In this document: piece by piece, positions 21,301 to 32,080 of the stretch
Layout: the number at the start of each line of letters is the position of its first letter
Position numbering within the stretch: the first letter of the stretch is position 1
The notes under the pieces: generated by a model
Told to the model about the DNA's origin: nothing
What the model saw: the letters and a program-made list of their open reading frames with translations, nothing else
Database searches by the model: none
Assembly: GCA_008729055.1 (NCBI GenBank)
Contig: SDUX01000010.1
Span: 3,797,090 to 3,861,089 of the forward strand
Direction: 5' to 3'
DNA: 64,000 nt
DNA from: Pyropia haitanensis
Lineage: Eukaryota > Rhodophyta > Bangiophyceae > Bangiales > Bangiaceae
Translations under genes and position numbers: made by a program

Positions 21301-22831
21301 CGGTGCGCCAGGGGCGCGAAAAACTCGAGCGTCTCCTTGGAAATCTTCTTCTGCTTGTGCGGCGCCATGTGCTCCAGCGTCCGCATGTTGTGTAGCCGGT
21401 CCGCCAGCTTGACAATAATCACCCGCACGTCTTCGGTCATGGCCAAGAACATGTTGCGTAGGTACTCTGCCTGCTTGTCCGTCTCCTCCTCCTTCTTCGC
21501 CGCCTCGAGCGCCTGGTGTTGGAGGGGTGTCAGCTGACCGCCGCTGTCCACGCCGCTCTCGGTAGGCCCATCGGACAGGTCCCCCTCCCCAAACGAGGCG
21601 TTCAGGTGAACCTTGGCAGCGAGCTTGGAGAACTTGGTCTCCCCCTCCACAATCCGACGAACGTCACGACCAAACAGCTCCTCAAGCTGCTCAAACGTCA
21701 TGGGCGTGTCCTCCACGGTGTCGTGAAGCAACCCCGCAATGAGGGTATCCCGATCCATCCCCATGTCCGCCAGGATAACCGTGACAGCCACCGGATGGAT
21801 GATGTAGGGCTCACCCGACTTCCGCAGCTGCCCCTGATGCGCCGCGTCGGCCACCTCAAGTGCTTCCAACACCCGCGCCCGCGAGTCTGGGTCAAGGTAG
21901 TTGATTCGCGGCTGCAGCTCCGTCATGTACCGCATGAGCGGGGAGAGCGGTTCGGTGAGGGACGCGGATTCGGCGTCGGCCTTGGCTGCCCGCGCCGCGG
22001 TCACATCGTCAAGGGGGGACTGCAGCGGGTGCTCTGCAGACCCCGGCGCCAGGATGATGCCCATCGGCAGGTCCGCCGTCGGCGCGCCATAGAGGGGAAA
22101 GTCCTCCCGCGCGCTCTCGTCGTCGAGGCCATCGTCAAAGAGCGGGTCCGCCGACGGCAGCGGCGCCCCCGCCCAGTCCGACAGCCGTCCAGCCTGCCGC
22201 CCACCCTCTGCATACGGCCCGCCGCCGTCCTCTCCGCCGCCACCGCCGCCGCCGCCGCCGCCGCCCGCACCCCCGCCGCCGCCAGCTGAACCGCTGGGAA
22301 CCCCACCAGCACCGCTGCTTCCGCCAGGACCCCCACCGCCCCCCCCCCCGCACCCGGCGACGCAGACGCGAGCGGCATGCTCCGCGGCCGTCGCCGCGGC
22401 GCCGCGACAACCCGCGGCACTCCGCCGCCGCCGCTGCGGCCGCCACCGCAGCCGCCCGCGCCACGGCACCGCCGCGGGCAGCCGCCCCCCCCCGGTCGTC
22501 GCGCGCCGCCGAGCGGCGCACCCACAAACGCCACCGTGTGCCGCCGGGATGCCCCGACAGGGTCGACAGCGGCGACATACGCAGCATCCGCATCGGCCAT
22601 ACAACCGCCAGCGGCGGCAGGGGAACCGGCGGTGGCGCCAGCAGCAGCGGCAACTGCGGCGGCGGCGGCGGAGGTGGCGGCGGCGGCGGCGGCGCTAGAA
22701 TTGGCCGGCGCTGGCGAGCGCCCCGCCCCCGCGGCGCAGCCGTCACACCACGCCATCCCCGCCGTCCCCGTCCCCGCCGGCCGACCGACCACGCCACGGC
22801 CGTGCACACGAGCGGTCGCAGCGCGGGGCAT
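18390..22831 (-). CDS. RSH: RelA/SpoT homolog, (p)ppGpp synthetase/hydrolase, plastid-type; frameshift near the 5' end
   Basis: It makes and degrades the stringent-response alarmone (p)ppGpp, in algae usually in the plastid. All the domains of the long bacterial form are present, in order. HD hydrolase: GLLHDTVEDTPMTFEQLEEL near 21.7 kb, RLHNMRTL. Synthetase: RVKDYIAFPKPNGYQSLHTT and EVQIRTSTMHRVAEEG, 20.7-20.9 kb. TGS: FVFTPRGMIIDLPKDS, ending at GYKLHNADLVKIIT. Cys/zinc-finger (RIS) domain: LASCCHPVRGDQVMG ... VHRLHCDRM near 19.4 kb. ACT domain near 19.0-19.2 kb. The tail after ACT is acidic and low-complexity. The main frame has no suitable ATG before the HD domain. An ATG at 22831 in a neighbouring frame opens an Ala/Arg-rich, transit-like sequence that joins the main frame at the 11-C run 22339-22349. 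About 1480 residues, long for the family because of Ser/Gly-rich linkers. Confidence 0.93.
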
Positions 22832-25490
22832 CGACGACGGCCGGCCCGCCACCACCCGCGGCGGCGTGTCGATCCCGCGTGCCGCCGTCGGGCACGGGCG
22901 GCGGGGGAGATTGGCAAGGGTTTCCAGCCGCCGCCAGAGGCGTGACACCGCCGGCGGCGCCCGGCGTCGCCCCCCTCCCCCCCTCCCTCCCCCAACCGGC
23001 CGCCCGACTGACCCCACCCCCCCCCCCCCCCGTATGGATAGGTCACACGCGTGTAAGCGGCGGGCGTCACAAAGAATGCAGAGACAGGGGGATGCACCAC
23101 ATACAAACAAATAAAAGCTGGAGAGAAACCACAGGTGGAAAACAAGGGGGGTTATGGGGGAGAATAGAGGGAGGGAAGAGCCGCTGCGCGCGCGACGCCG
23201 GCCGTGCGGCGCGGCGGCGCCGCCGCCCGTGTCGGCAACGCGGCCTCGCTGGCGGACGGCCGGCCCGTCGTCCCGCGCTGCGCACCGCCGTGCGTGGTGA
23301 CCGGTCGCGCGGGGGGCGGGCAGGGCGGGGTGGATGGGCAGCCGCCGCCGGCGTACCACCACCACCACCACCGCCGCAGCGTGCGGAGGGAAAGGGCGTG
23401 GGCGGGGTTGGGGTATCTAGGGCGGGGGGGGGGAAGGGGGACGGGGGGGAGCGACACGAATAATCCTCGCGCGCGGCGTGCACGCGGTGCGGGTGGTGGC
23501 GGTGGGCGCCGCGCGGCGCCGTCGCCCACGGCGGGGCGCGGCGGGCGGCGGCGGCGGCAGATTGTGCACACCCGCGGAGACCCCACACGCCTGGAGGGCG
23601 GGTCCACCACGCTCTGGGAGAGATTGGAGGGGGGGGAGGGCAGCGCGCGTGCGACTGTGCGACGCGGCGGCGGGAGGCGACGTGCGCGCATGTCCCGCAA
23701 GGCATTCGTTTTGGTCGCGCGCGCGCACGGCGGCGGGGTTCTTTTTTTTTCCTTTTCTCCTTCCGCCACCGCCCACCCTGGCGTCGTGTGTGGGGTACAG
23801 TCTGCTATCCACAGGGGCCATGCCGCGTACTGTGGGTGAACAGGCGCCGCGATTGGGCAGCGTGGGCGGGCGGGCGCGGCCAGCGCGGCGGCGGGCCCTC
23901 AGGGTTTGGGATGGGCGGCCACGATCGCCGCCAGCAGCCCCCACTCGTGGCCAATCGGGCCGCGACGGTCGTCCTCCAGCGGTGGTTGCCGTCGGGTGTG
24001 GGGTCGGCGCGCAGCCTGTCGGGATCATGGGGTTGCGCTCGGCCGAGCCAGCCCGCGAAGGAAAGTGAAGACGATGCGTCATCCATACACTTCCATCGTC
24101 CATCACTTTCAACCAGATCTCGATTGTCAACTCCTTCCGACTGTACAATCCCATGGACCGCGCAGATCAATTTCCGTGAAATGCACACCAAAGTAGCCCC
24201 CATACGAAGCGGCAACAAATGGAAAAGGTCGTGGGTGGGACCCTTCAGGACACGGCCCTTCGCCACGTCACTCTGGCCCGCAGACGCTCCCACAGAGACG
24301 CCACCGTCCCGTACCCGTACCCCACCAGCGGGGGTGCACCCACTCGGCAGAGACGCCGTGTGTTTCGCCGTCCTCGACAGGAGGGTGCCCTCTAGAGGCA
24401 GCCGGCGCCAGCCCCCCGCCAGCCGCGGAAATGCTATCCCCCTGAGCCGTTGTCTCCTCCGCAGTCAGGTACTCCCCACGCGCAATACACCCCGCCCTCA
24501 CCCCTGCCCCGTCGGCCGGCCACTGGTTGGTGGCCGTAGCGGACATGGGGGCGGCGGGGGGAAGGGGAAGAGAGAGAACATCCCGCGCCGTTGCGGGCCG
24601 CCGCGGCCGCCGCGTCTGGGCGCGGCAGCGGCGGGCGGACGCGCCGCACCGGCAGCCGCTCCCCCCACAGGGACGGGGGACTGGGGCGGGGGGCAGGTGG
24701 CTCGAGAGCGAGGGGGACGGCAGCGCAACGGCTGGGAGGCGGGGCAGACGGAAGCGGAGGGCCAGGGGCGTGGACGAGTGCGAAAGGCCAGGGCGGTGGA
24801 CGGGTGCGCAGGCGGGTACAGCACGTGCGGCGTGCGGCAAAAGGGGGAGCTGCGCGAGGCACCCGTGGCGCGGTCCGTGGCGACCCGTCTTTATTCACCC
24901 CGGCCGGGGCGGCTCGCCCAAGTGCGGCACCATCCGCCAGACACCGCGGCGGACGCTGCCGGCCGTCGCGGGCGGCAGCGGAGTTGGGCGGAAGGTGGGG
25001 GATACGGCCCTGCCCGCCGCACGGCGGCGTGGCTCGCGCACCCGAAGGCGTTGGGGGGGCGGACGAGCCACCCCCGTTCCCGCTGACCCCGCCACCGCCC
25101 GCGGCCGCTGGCAGGGGGGCCGCCTAGACAACAACTCTATACACATTCGACGCGGCGCCCGCCGCTGCGCACTGGGGGCGCGCGGCGCGGAGGCGCACGC
25201 AAGCAAGCTCTCTCTGGTCGTCGTCGTACACACAACAGAGCGCCATCAGCTGCTGGTGGAGAGAGGAGGGAGGGGGGGCGGGCGCGGGGTTGAGGAGGCG
25301 AAGAAGGGCCTGTATGTAGAGGGCGAGCAGTAGGGCAGCAAATGGACGCCACAGCCACGCAAGGGGGGGGAAAAGGGCGAGCAAGGAGAGGCCAGCGACA
25401 ACACAGTCGAGAGGGAAAGTGGCGAGCAGGAGGAGGGGAAGAGCGGGGGAAGGGGGCAGCGGACCGCGGCGCACAGACCGGCGCCGGCCG
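22832..25490. other. Intergenic, nothing recognised
   Basis: 2.7 kb upstream of RSH and downstream of the eIF4E gene, both on the minus strand. It contains several C or G runs, and a less GC-rich stretch at about 24060-24260. Open frames in it show only Arg/Pro/Ala composition. Confidence 0.45.
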
Positions 25491-26913
25491 TTACGCCCCG
25501 TCCTGGATGTGCCGCTTAAACTCCCAGTGCGACGACGCGGACGTGCCGGGCTGTGAGGGTGGTCGCGCCCCGCACACCCATGAGCAGCCCGTGACGGCAG
25601 GGGGCAGACCAAAGAGCACAACACACAGAGGCAGCAGCGAAAGGGGACGGGTGAGTTGGGCGTGCGCCAGCGACCACGCACACGCACGTGCCCACCCCTC
25701 CGCGGCGAAATGTCGCCGACGTCGCGGGGGTCACCCGAAGAAAGGGGGGAGGGGCGAGCAGGGAGGCTTAGCAGAAAAGCGTAGCAGAGCGCGTTCGCGC
25801 TCGACGCAACACGCGGCAAGCACCGGCAGGAGGGGGGAGGAAGGGACTCCCCCACTGGGGCGCGCCCCGCCCTCCCCTCCCTCCTTCTCTCCTCCGCCGC
25901 TCACCCCCCTTTGCGCAGGCGCGTGCAACACGCAAAACCGAGCTTGCCCGCAGCGTACCAAGTCCTTGGACGCGGCCAGCCGGCACCTGCTAATCACGTT
26001 CTCGTCCGACGTATTGAGCCACAGCGCCTACACAGAGGGGGCCGGGAGGATGAGGAGGGGGAAATGGGGAGGGGGATTGGGGAAGGGGCAGCAGCGGGGC
26101 AAGGGAGAGTGTACGGTGTCCACAGCAGTCCACAGGCACGGCACATGGCGCAGAGATGCCAGCCAGCGACCAACAACATGGACGGGCACGTCAGCCATCA
26201 ACTCGGCAGGGTGGCTGCCGGTCGGCCGGCCGGCCGCGGGAAGCCTCGGTGCACGCCGGGCACCTGGGCAGAGGAGAAGGCCCCGCGCCGACGCCGCCCG
26301 TGCGGTCACACCGGCCCCCATGCGCCTCCGCGGGTAAAACGCCCATCACCTCACAGCGCCTACCCCCGCCTCCCCCCCCAACTTGTCCCACCCCGCCACG
26401 ATGGGCCAAGCACAAGAAACTCCCTCAACCACCCCCCCACCCTTACCCAGCCCCCCTCTCCGTCCACCACCCCCCCCCCCCGCACCCAGTCCCGAAACCA
26501 GCACGTACCAACACGTCATGCGACGGCCGCACCGACACGCTCACCCCACACAGGGACCCCCGCGGCTGGAGGGTCCCCCCCACCAGCCGCAGGACCGTCT
26601 CCTCAAACGCCACCGCGCTGGCCGCCTTGCGCAGCCGCACGGTCAGGCGGCCGCCCGCCGAGTTGGCCGCGTCCTCCCACATCGGCTGCACCCCCGACCG
26701 GAAGACAAACAGGTCCGTGCCCGGCGGCAGCTGCGTCGGCCGGTGGACGTGCAGGTAGACGGCGGCAAACGCCTCGACGGTCGGCAGCGAGCCGCCCAGC
26801 GGCTTGATCAGCGACTGGTAGTCGGCCTCGTGGCGGGCGGCCGACCGGCGCATGTAGCTAAACCAAAAGGGCGCCCACAGGGCATGGCTGGACGCGCCGT
26901 CGTAGGTGGCCAT
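25491..26913 (-). CDS. eIF4E class II (4EHP-like) cap-binding protein, three exons
   Basis: Binds the mRNA 5' cap; class II members usually repress or tune translation rather than recruit eIF4G. Exons, read on the minus strand: 26913-26509 (135 codons), 26027-25959 (23 codons), 25550-25491 (19 codons and TAA). The product has 177 residues; all junctions are phase 0. Conserved parts: the cap-stacking position that is Trp in eIF4E is Tyr here (HEADYQSLIKPLG, residue 32), as in 4EHP. The second cap Trp and its acidic partner are intact (GVQPMWEDAAN, residues 74-84). The RLRK strand follows, and exon 2 supplies the third Trp (DVLALWLNTSDEN). Exon 3 ends HWEFKRHIQDGA like the family's MEYKTH tail. 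The dorsal Trp used for eIF4G/4E-BP binding is Ala (VEAFAAVYLHV). The ATG at 26913 leaves an unusually short N-terminus. Confidence 0.85.
25551..25958 (-). other. Intron 2 of the eIF4E-like gene
   Basis: 408 bp. It starts GTACGC after the KDL codons and ends CCTCACAG. Phase 0. The choice rests on the restored C-terminal WEFKRH segment; a later donor (GTGAGC near 25915) is a weaker alternative. Confidence 0.65.
26028..26508 (-). other. Intron 1 of the eIF4E-like gene
   Basis: 481 bp. It starts GTACGT after the Leu codon of HDVL and ends TGTGTAG. Removing it joins the two halves of the DVL-ALW strand in phase 0, as required by the family alignment. Confidence 0.8.
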
Positions 26914-28034
26914 GGTCAGGGCTGGGAGGGGGAAAGGGGGGAGGGGGGGGAGAGGGGGGAAGCGGGGTCAGCAGCGAGGGGCAGGGTGACCGACGCGGGA
27001 GAGGCCCAAGAGAGACAAACAAAACCAGTGGATACCACCTACGGCCAAGGGGAGCCCGCGCACAGGGCGGCGCGCGTGCATGGGACAGCGCTACGCCGCG
27101 GAGAGATGTGCGCACGGGTGGCCGCAGGTGGTGTCGCTGGCAAGGCGCCGCAACCCCCCAGACGGGGCCCGTGGGGGCACCCCAGGCCAGCCGCCTGGGG
27201 GGCTACTCCCTCCTGGACAGCCACGCCAGCTGCAGACAGGCGACCGTGCACCGCCTCACGCCCCCTCAGCCAAGCAGGCGATGGCGGTACCCCCCCTCGC
27301 TGGAGCGGTCGTTGAGCCCGCTATCGGATCACGCGGAGCGCGTGACCCAGCCAGCCGTTTCGGTGCGGCTGCTGCTGCTGTTCTTTGCGGTTGTGCTGGC
27401 GGCGGGACCGGAGCCGCGAGCGCACGGATAGGATGCGTGCTTCGTCGGGATGCGGGCGGCGCCCGACGCGGGCGCCCGACGCGGGCGCCGCCGCGGATGG
27501 TGGTGCCCGGGCCGCCGTGGATAAGGGAGGGTGCTGGCGGCAAAAGGATGCCACCGCCGACGCCAGGGGCGCAGAAAACAGACGCCAAGAAAAGGCCGTG
27601 TCAGTCGGCTCTGCCGACGCGCCGCTGCCGTCCGACCGCCGGTGGCTGTTGCCCTGCGCCGGCGGGGTGCACCGCCGCGCCCCCCGCGTCACCCCATCCC
27701 CCCCCCTCCAAGAAAAAGCGCGATCTGGCGCGTGGCGTCCACCTCCCCGCCGAGCTCTGCCCCCCCACCCCACCCCCAAAAAACTCACAGTGGCACATAG
27801 CGCCTCTCCCTCCCCCCCCTCGACCCCTTCCGCCGACGCCATTGCCGTCCGCCCCACGCTGGCCGCCGTGCTCGTCCGCCGCATGCCGGCCGTCACTGCC
27901 GTCCGCCCCACGCCGGCAGCCACTGCCGTCCGCCACACGCCGGCCACCACTGCTTTCCCCGCTCTACGCCAGCGACCGCCCCTGGCGGCGCTCCCCGCTC
28001 CCTCCCTCCCCCCCCCACCTCTTGCCACCCCCGC
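26914..28034. other. Intergenic with a 27-bp minisatellite
   Basis: 1.1 kb between the eIF4E start and the glucosidase I stop, both minus-strand genes, so it holds the eIF4E promoter and the glucosidase 3' flank. No gene is seen. A four-and-a-half copy 27-bp tandem repeat lies at 27840-27960. Confidence 0.5.
27840..27960. repeat. 27-bp tandem repeat, about 4.5 copies
   Basis: Four diverged 27-bp units start at 27840, 27867, 27894 and 27921, plus a partial fifth from 27948. The typical unit begins CACTGCCGTCCGCC and ends CGCCGGC followed by three or four variable bases. It is an imperfect minisatellite in non-coding DNA. Confidence 0.75.
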
Positions 28035-28615
28035 CTACAGCACCCCCCCGTACCGCTCCGCGGCGGCCAACACAACAAGCGCGCTCCAGCCACAAAACTG
28101 GCGCCCCCGCTCCCCCCGCCCCGTCACCCCATCGTACACCTCCCACACGTACCCTGTCCGCCGCCACTCGGCGACCGCGTTGGCCACCAGCCGCGCGCGC
28201 GTGCCCGCCGCGACCGCCGCCGCGCCCGGCACGCCCGCGTACGCGGTGGCGGTCGCGACGGTCGCGAGGTACGAGAACGGCACCCACACGGGGCCCGTCC
28301 AGTAGCCGTCGGCGGAGCCCGCCGCGGGCGACGCCGCCGACAGCGACCGCACGCCCGCGGCGGCCGCCAGGCGCGCGGGGTGGCCAAGCGCCGCGACGCC
28401 GCCGGCGACGGCGGCGTCGGTCGGCGGCAGGACGCCGAGCAGCAGCGGCAGCAGGGGGGCGTACCCGTCGTGGCAGACGGGCGCGCCCGCCGCGCCGTCC
28501 CAGTCGCACAGCAGCGTTGATGGGTGCCACGGCTCGGGCTCAGCGCCCGCCGCCGCCGCCTCCGCGGCGGCCGCCGCGGCCACCGCCTCAATGGCCGCCG
28601 CGTCGGGACCGCCGC

Positions 28616-28649
<34 letters not shown>

Positions 28650-29943
28650 GCCGTCGCCGGCAGGCCCCACCACCGCCACCCGCCCCGACTCGGCGCCCAC
28701 CACCACCGTCACGCTGTGGGCGGCGGTCAGCGCCGCGACGACCGCCGCCCGGTCGGTGGCGTGGCGGTCGACGGCGGCGGCGCCCGCGCCCGCGGCGGCG
28801 GCCATCTCGGCGAGCAGCCCGTGGGACCACGCGACCCACCCGGCCAGGTCCGCGTGCCGCTCGTCGGCGTGTGGCACGCGGCCGCGGGGAAAGTCATCGA
28901 GCCCCGACGCGAGCGTGTGGGGCGTCCCGTCGGGCGCCGCCTGGGCCGCCGACCGCCCCCGCCAGCGGTACGTAAGCGGCGCCGTCCCCGCCTGGGTGGA
29001 CGTCAGGTAGCCGACCAGCGCACGCGCGGCGGCGTAGGCGGTGACCGCCACCGCCGGCGGCGCCGCGCACGCAGGCGGCGGGCGCCGCGGCCAGCCGGGC
29101 GGCGGCGCGCACGTGCCGTCGCGGGGGTGCCCGCCCGCGGCGGCGCGGTCCGCGGCGGCCGCCGCGTCGACCGCGACGGCACGGAGGAGCATGAGCAGCG
29201 TCGGCGGGTTGGCCACCGCCGGCGACTGGACGAGCAGGTGGCGCACGTGGGCGGGGAACCGGCCGCGCGCCTCGACGCCGAGGACCTGCTCCCGCGGGAT
29301 CCACCCGCCCGCGCGCATCGCCGCCACCCACGACGTGCCGACCGCGGCGGCGAGCGGCGGGTCCCACGCGCGGAGGAGCAGCTGGTGGAAGCCCTCGTCC
29401 CAGAGAAAGCCGCGGGGGAAGGACGACCGGGAGGGGGTGGCGGTGAGGAGCGCCACGGGGGACAGGAACGTCAGGTCGTCGGCGCCGGCGTCGGCCGTCT
29501 CGGCCACGCCGTCGTCCGCGCCGTCCGCCTCGGCCGCGTCGCCGTCGGCGCCCACGTCTGGCCCGGACGCCGCGGCCGCGGGCGCCGCCGCCGCCCCGCC
29601 CCCCCCCGGCGGGAATGCCAGCCGCCCAAACCGCGCCGCGTCGGCGCGGCGCACCACCGAGGAGCCGTAAAAAAAGCCGACGCCGCCCAGCAGGTTGGCC
29701 ACCGCCACGCGCGCAAACGCGGCGACCGCCGGCGGCTCGCCCCGGGCGGCCAGCCGGAAGGTCGACTCCACCCGCGCCTCCACCGCCGCCCGCCCCGCGG
29801 CGATGCGGGCGGTCAGGCCGGCACCGGCCGAGCCGGCCGGCAGGTCCACCACCCCCTCCTCGCCGCCGACGGTGCCGTCGGCCGCCGCCGCCGCCGCCGC
29901 CGCCGCCGGGTCGTCCCCCCCACCCGCGGCGGTCGCGGCGTCC

Positions 29944-29977
<34 letters not shown>

Positions 29978-31283
29978 GCACAAACACCGCGTCCACCTCA
30001 AACGGCAGCCGCAGCACGCGCTGCACGAGCACCACGTTGGGCGCCGCCGCGGGCGACACGCCCCCCAGGCGCGGCACGTACCGCGCGAGCGCGGCGTCGC
30101 GGCGGCGCGCCACGTCAGCTGGCGGGTCGGGCCGGCGGCCCGGCCCCGCCGCCGCCGCCGTCACGCGGCGCACCGCGTGGTCGACCACCCGCGCCAGGAG
30201 GTGCTTGGCGAGCGCGTCGACGCGCCACGCGGCGGCGGGCGCGTCGCGCAGCGCAACGACCGCGGCGCCGTCGAGCGGCGCCTGCTGCACCGCCGCGGTG
30301 ACGGCGCCGGGGAAGGCGGCGCTACGGTCGCCCGCCGCGGCGCCGCGGTACACCTCCCCCGCCGGCGGCAGCAGGTGCAGCGCGTACGCGCCGCCCGCGG
30401 CGGTGGCGTTGCCGACGATCGTGACGGCGCCGAGGGCGGGCGCGCCGCCCGCCGCCGACGCCACCGCCGCGGCGCCCGTTACGGACAGGGTGCCCCACGG
30501 CGCGGACGCGTCGGTCGCGTCCGCGTCGGCGCCCGCGGCGGCGAGCGCGCCGCCCTCCACCTCCTCGGGCGCGGCGACCGCGTAGTAGATGAGCGACAGG
30601 CGCGTCGGCGCGGCCGGCGGGAGGGCCGGGCCCAGCCCGACCGCCACCCGCAGGCGGTCCACCCACCCACACCCCCCCGCGCCACACACGCCCTCTGCCG
30701 CCTGCGCGGCGGCGCCCGCCTCGCCCGCCCGCAGCGCGCGCGCCCGCACGCGGAGGGACCAGCCGGCCCCCCCCGGGCCCGCCACCCACGTGTGGCCCAC
30801 CCGCACGCCCACCCCCGTGTCGACGACCGCGTGGTCGGCGTGGCCGCGGCCGTCGTGGTGGGTGTAGCCGTACGGCGCCACCTCCCCCTCCCCGTCCGCC
30901 GCGAGCGCCCGCAGCCGGTCGGTGACGTGGCGCAGCGCGTCGGGCGCGCGGGGGAGGAGGGGGGCCGCCGCCGCCGCGGCGGGGGAGGTGCGCCCGTCGG
31001 CGGGGCCGTAGAGGAAGCCAAAGCGGGGGGAGTGGGGGGCGGGCGCGCGGATGCCGGCGAGGGAGGCGGGGTGGTAGGTGCCCCAGGGGGGGAAGCCTGC
31101 CGGGGGGGTCCACACGGGGGGGGGGGGGTCGCTGGCGGCGGCGGCAGCGGCCGTGGCGGCAGCGGCGGCGGCGGCCACGACGGCCGCCACGGGAGGGCGG
31201 TGCCGGCCGCACGTGCGGGGGCGGCCGCGGCGGTGCCGTCGCGGCGGGGGGGACCCGCGGGGGGACGCGGGGGAGAGGGCCAT
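28035..31283 (-). CDS. GCS1: Mannosyl-oligosaccharide glucosidase (processing alpha-glucosidase I, GH63)
   Basis: Removes the outermost alpha-1,2-glucose from the N-glycan precursor in the ER lumen, the first trimming step after transfer to protein. 1082 residues, against about 840 in animals. A basic N-terminus and an Ala-rich hydrophobic segment (about residues 30-50) fit a type II signal anchor. The GH63 N-domain begins FPPWGTYHPASLAGIRAPAP and contains YGYTHHDGR. The (alpha/alpha)6 catalytic domain shows FPRGFLWDEGFHQLLLRAWDP near 29.4 kb, GWIPREQVLGVEARGRFP, NPPTLLMLL, LDDFPRGRVPHADERHAD and GYWTGPVWVPFSYLA, and ends VWEVYDGVTGRGERG-QFCGWSALVV as expected. The extra length is Ala/Gly-rich loop insertion. 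The ATG at 31283 is chosen because it precedes the anchor; the upstream open frame has no family similarity. Single exon. Confidence 0.94.
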
Positions 31284-32080
31284 CACCGTCAGCGTGGGTG
31301 GGGTTGATGAAACAAGGGAGAGAGAGAGGGCAAGAGAACGAGGGAAGCTGATGACCAGAGGACGGGGAAGCGGGGCGGGGCACGGGACAAGGAAGGTGGG
31401 GGGGAAAGAGGTCGGCCGGGCGGGCGAGCGGGCGGGCAAGAACGGAGGGGGCGGGCGGGCGAGCGGGCGGGCAAGAACGGAGGGGGGTGGCCACAGTGGC
31501 GGCGCGTCGGCAATGCGCTCCGCGCGGCAGCGGGCCCACCTCCGCGACGGCCCCGACAGACAGACACGTCTGTCGGGGATCACGCCTCCTGACAGCAGCG
31601 TGGAAAAAAATTCCGACACACGACCAACGCGGGCGCAACAGGCGGTGGTCCGCGGCGCTCCCGCCAAAAATGCACGCTGATCTGCGGCGGCCCGCCTCGT
31701 TCGCCGACACATGCAGACGCTGCCGCGCCTCGGCTGGTGGGCACCACGCCGCGCAGCCCACCCGGGTGCTTGGTGCGGGATGCACCGCTGCACGGGAGTG
31801 GCGGCCAGCCACCCCCGCTGAGGGGCCCCCGGCTTCCGCTGCGCCGGGCGGGGGCGACGACGCAAGAGGGCAAAACAACTGGCAATAAATAGCCAGCATG
31901 GTGCCCACACTCTCGCAGCTCTTCGCCGTCCGCCCCGTCCCCACTCCCCTCTCGTCCCCCCTGCGCTCGCTGCCGCTGCCGGCAGCGTCACGCCCCGGCA
32001 GAGCCGCCGCCGCTCACGTGCGCCGCTCCTCTCCCCAGCACACGCCCGACCGCGCCGCCCCCCGCCCCGTTCGTTGGCCT
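31284..32080. other. Intergenic (glucosidase I promoter / lipase 3' flank)
   Basis: About 800 bp, less GC-rich at 31590-31680 and around 31880. No gene is recognised. Confidence 0.45.

Noticed and set aside
28524..31307. 927-codon plus-strand frame opposite glucosidase I
   Set aside because: His/Arg/Gly-rich shadow; the GH63 motifs are all on the minus strand.
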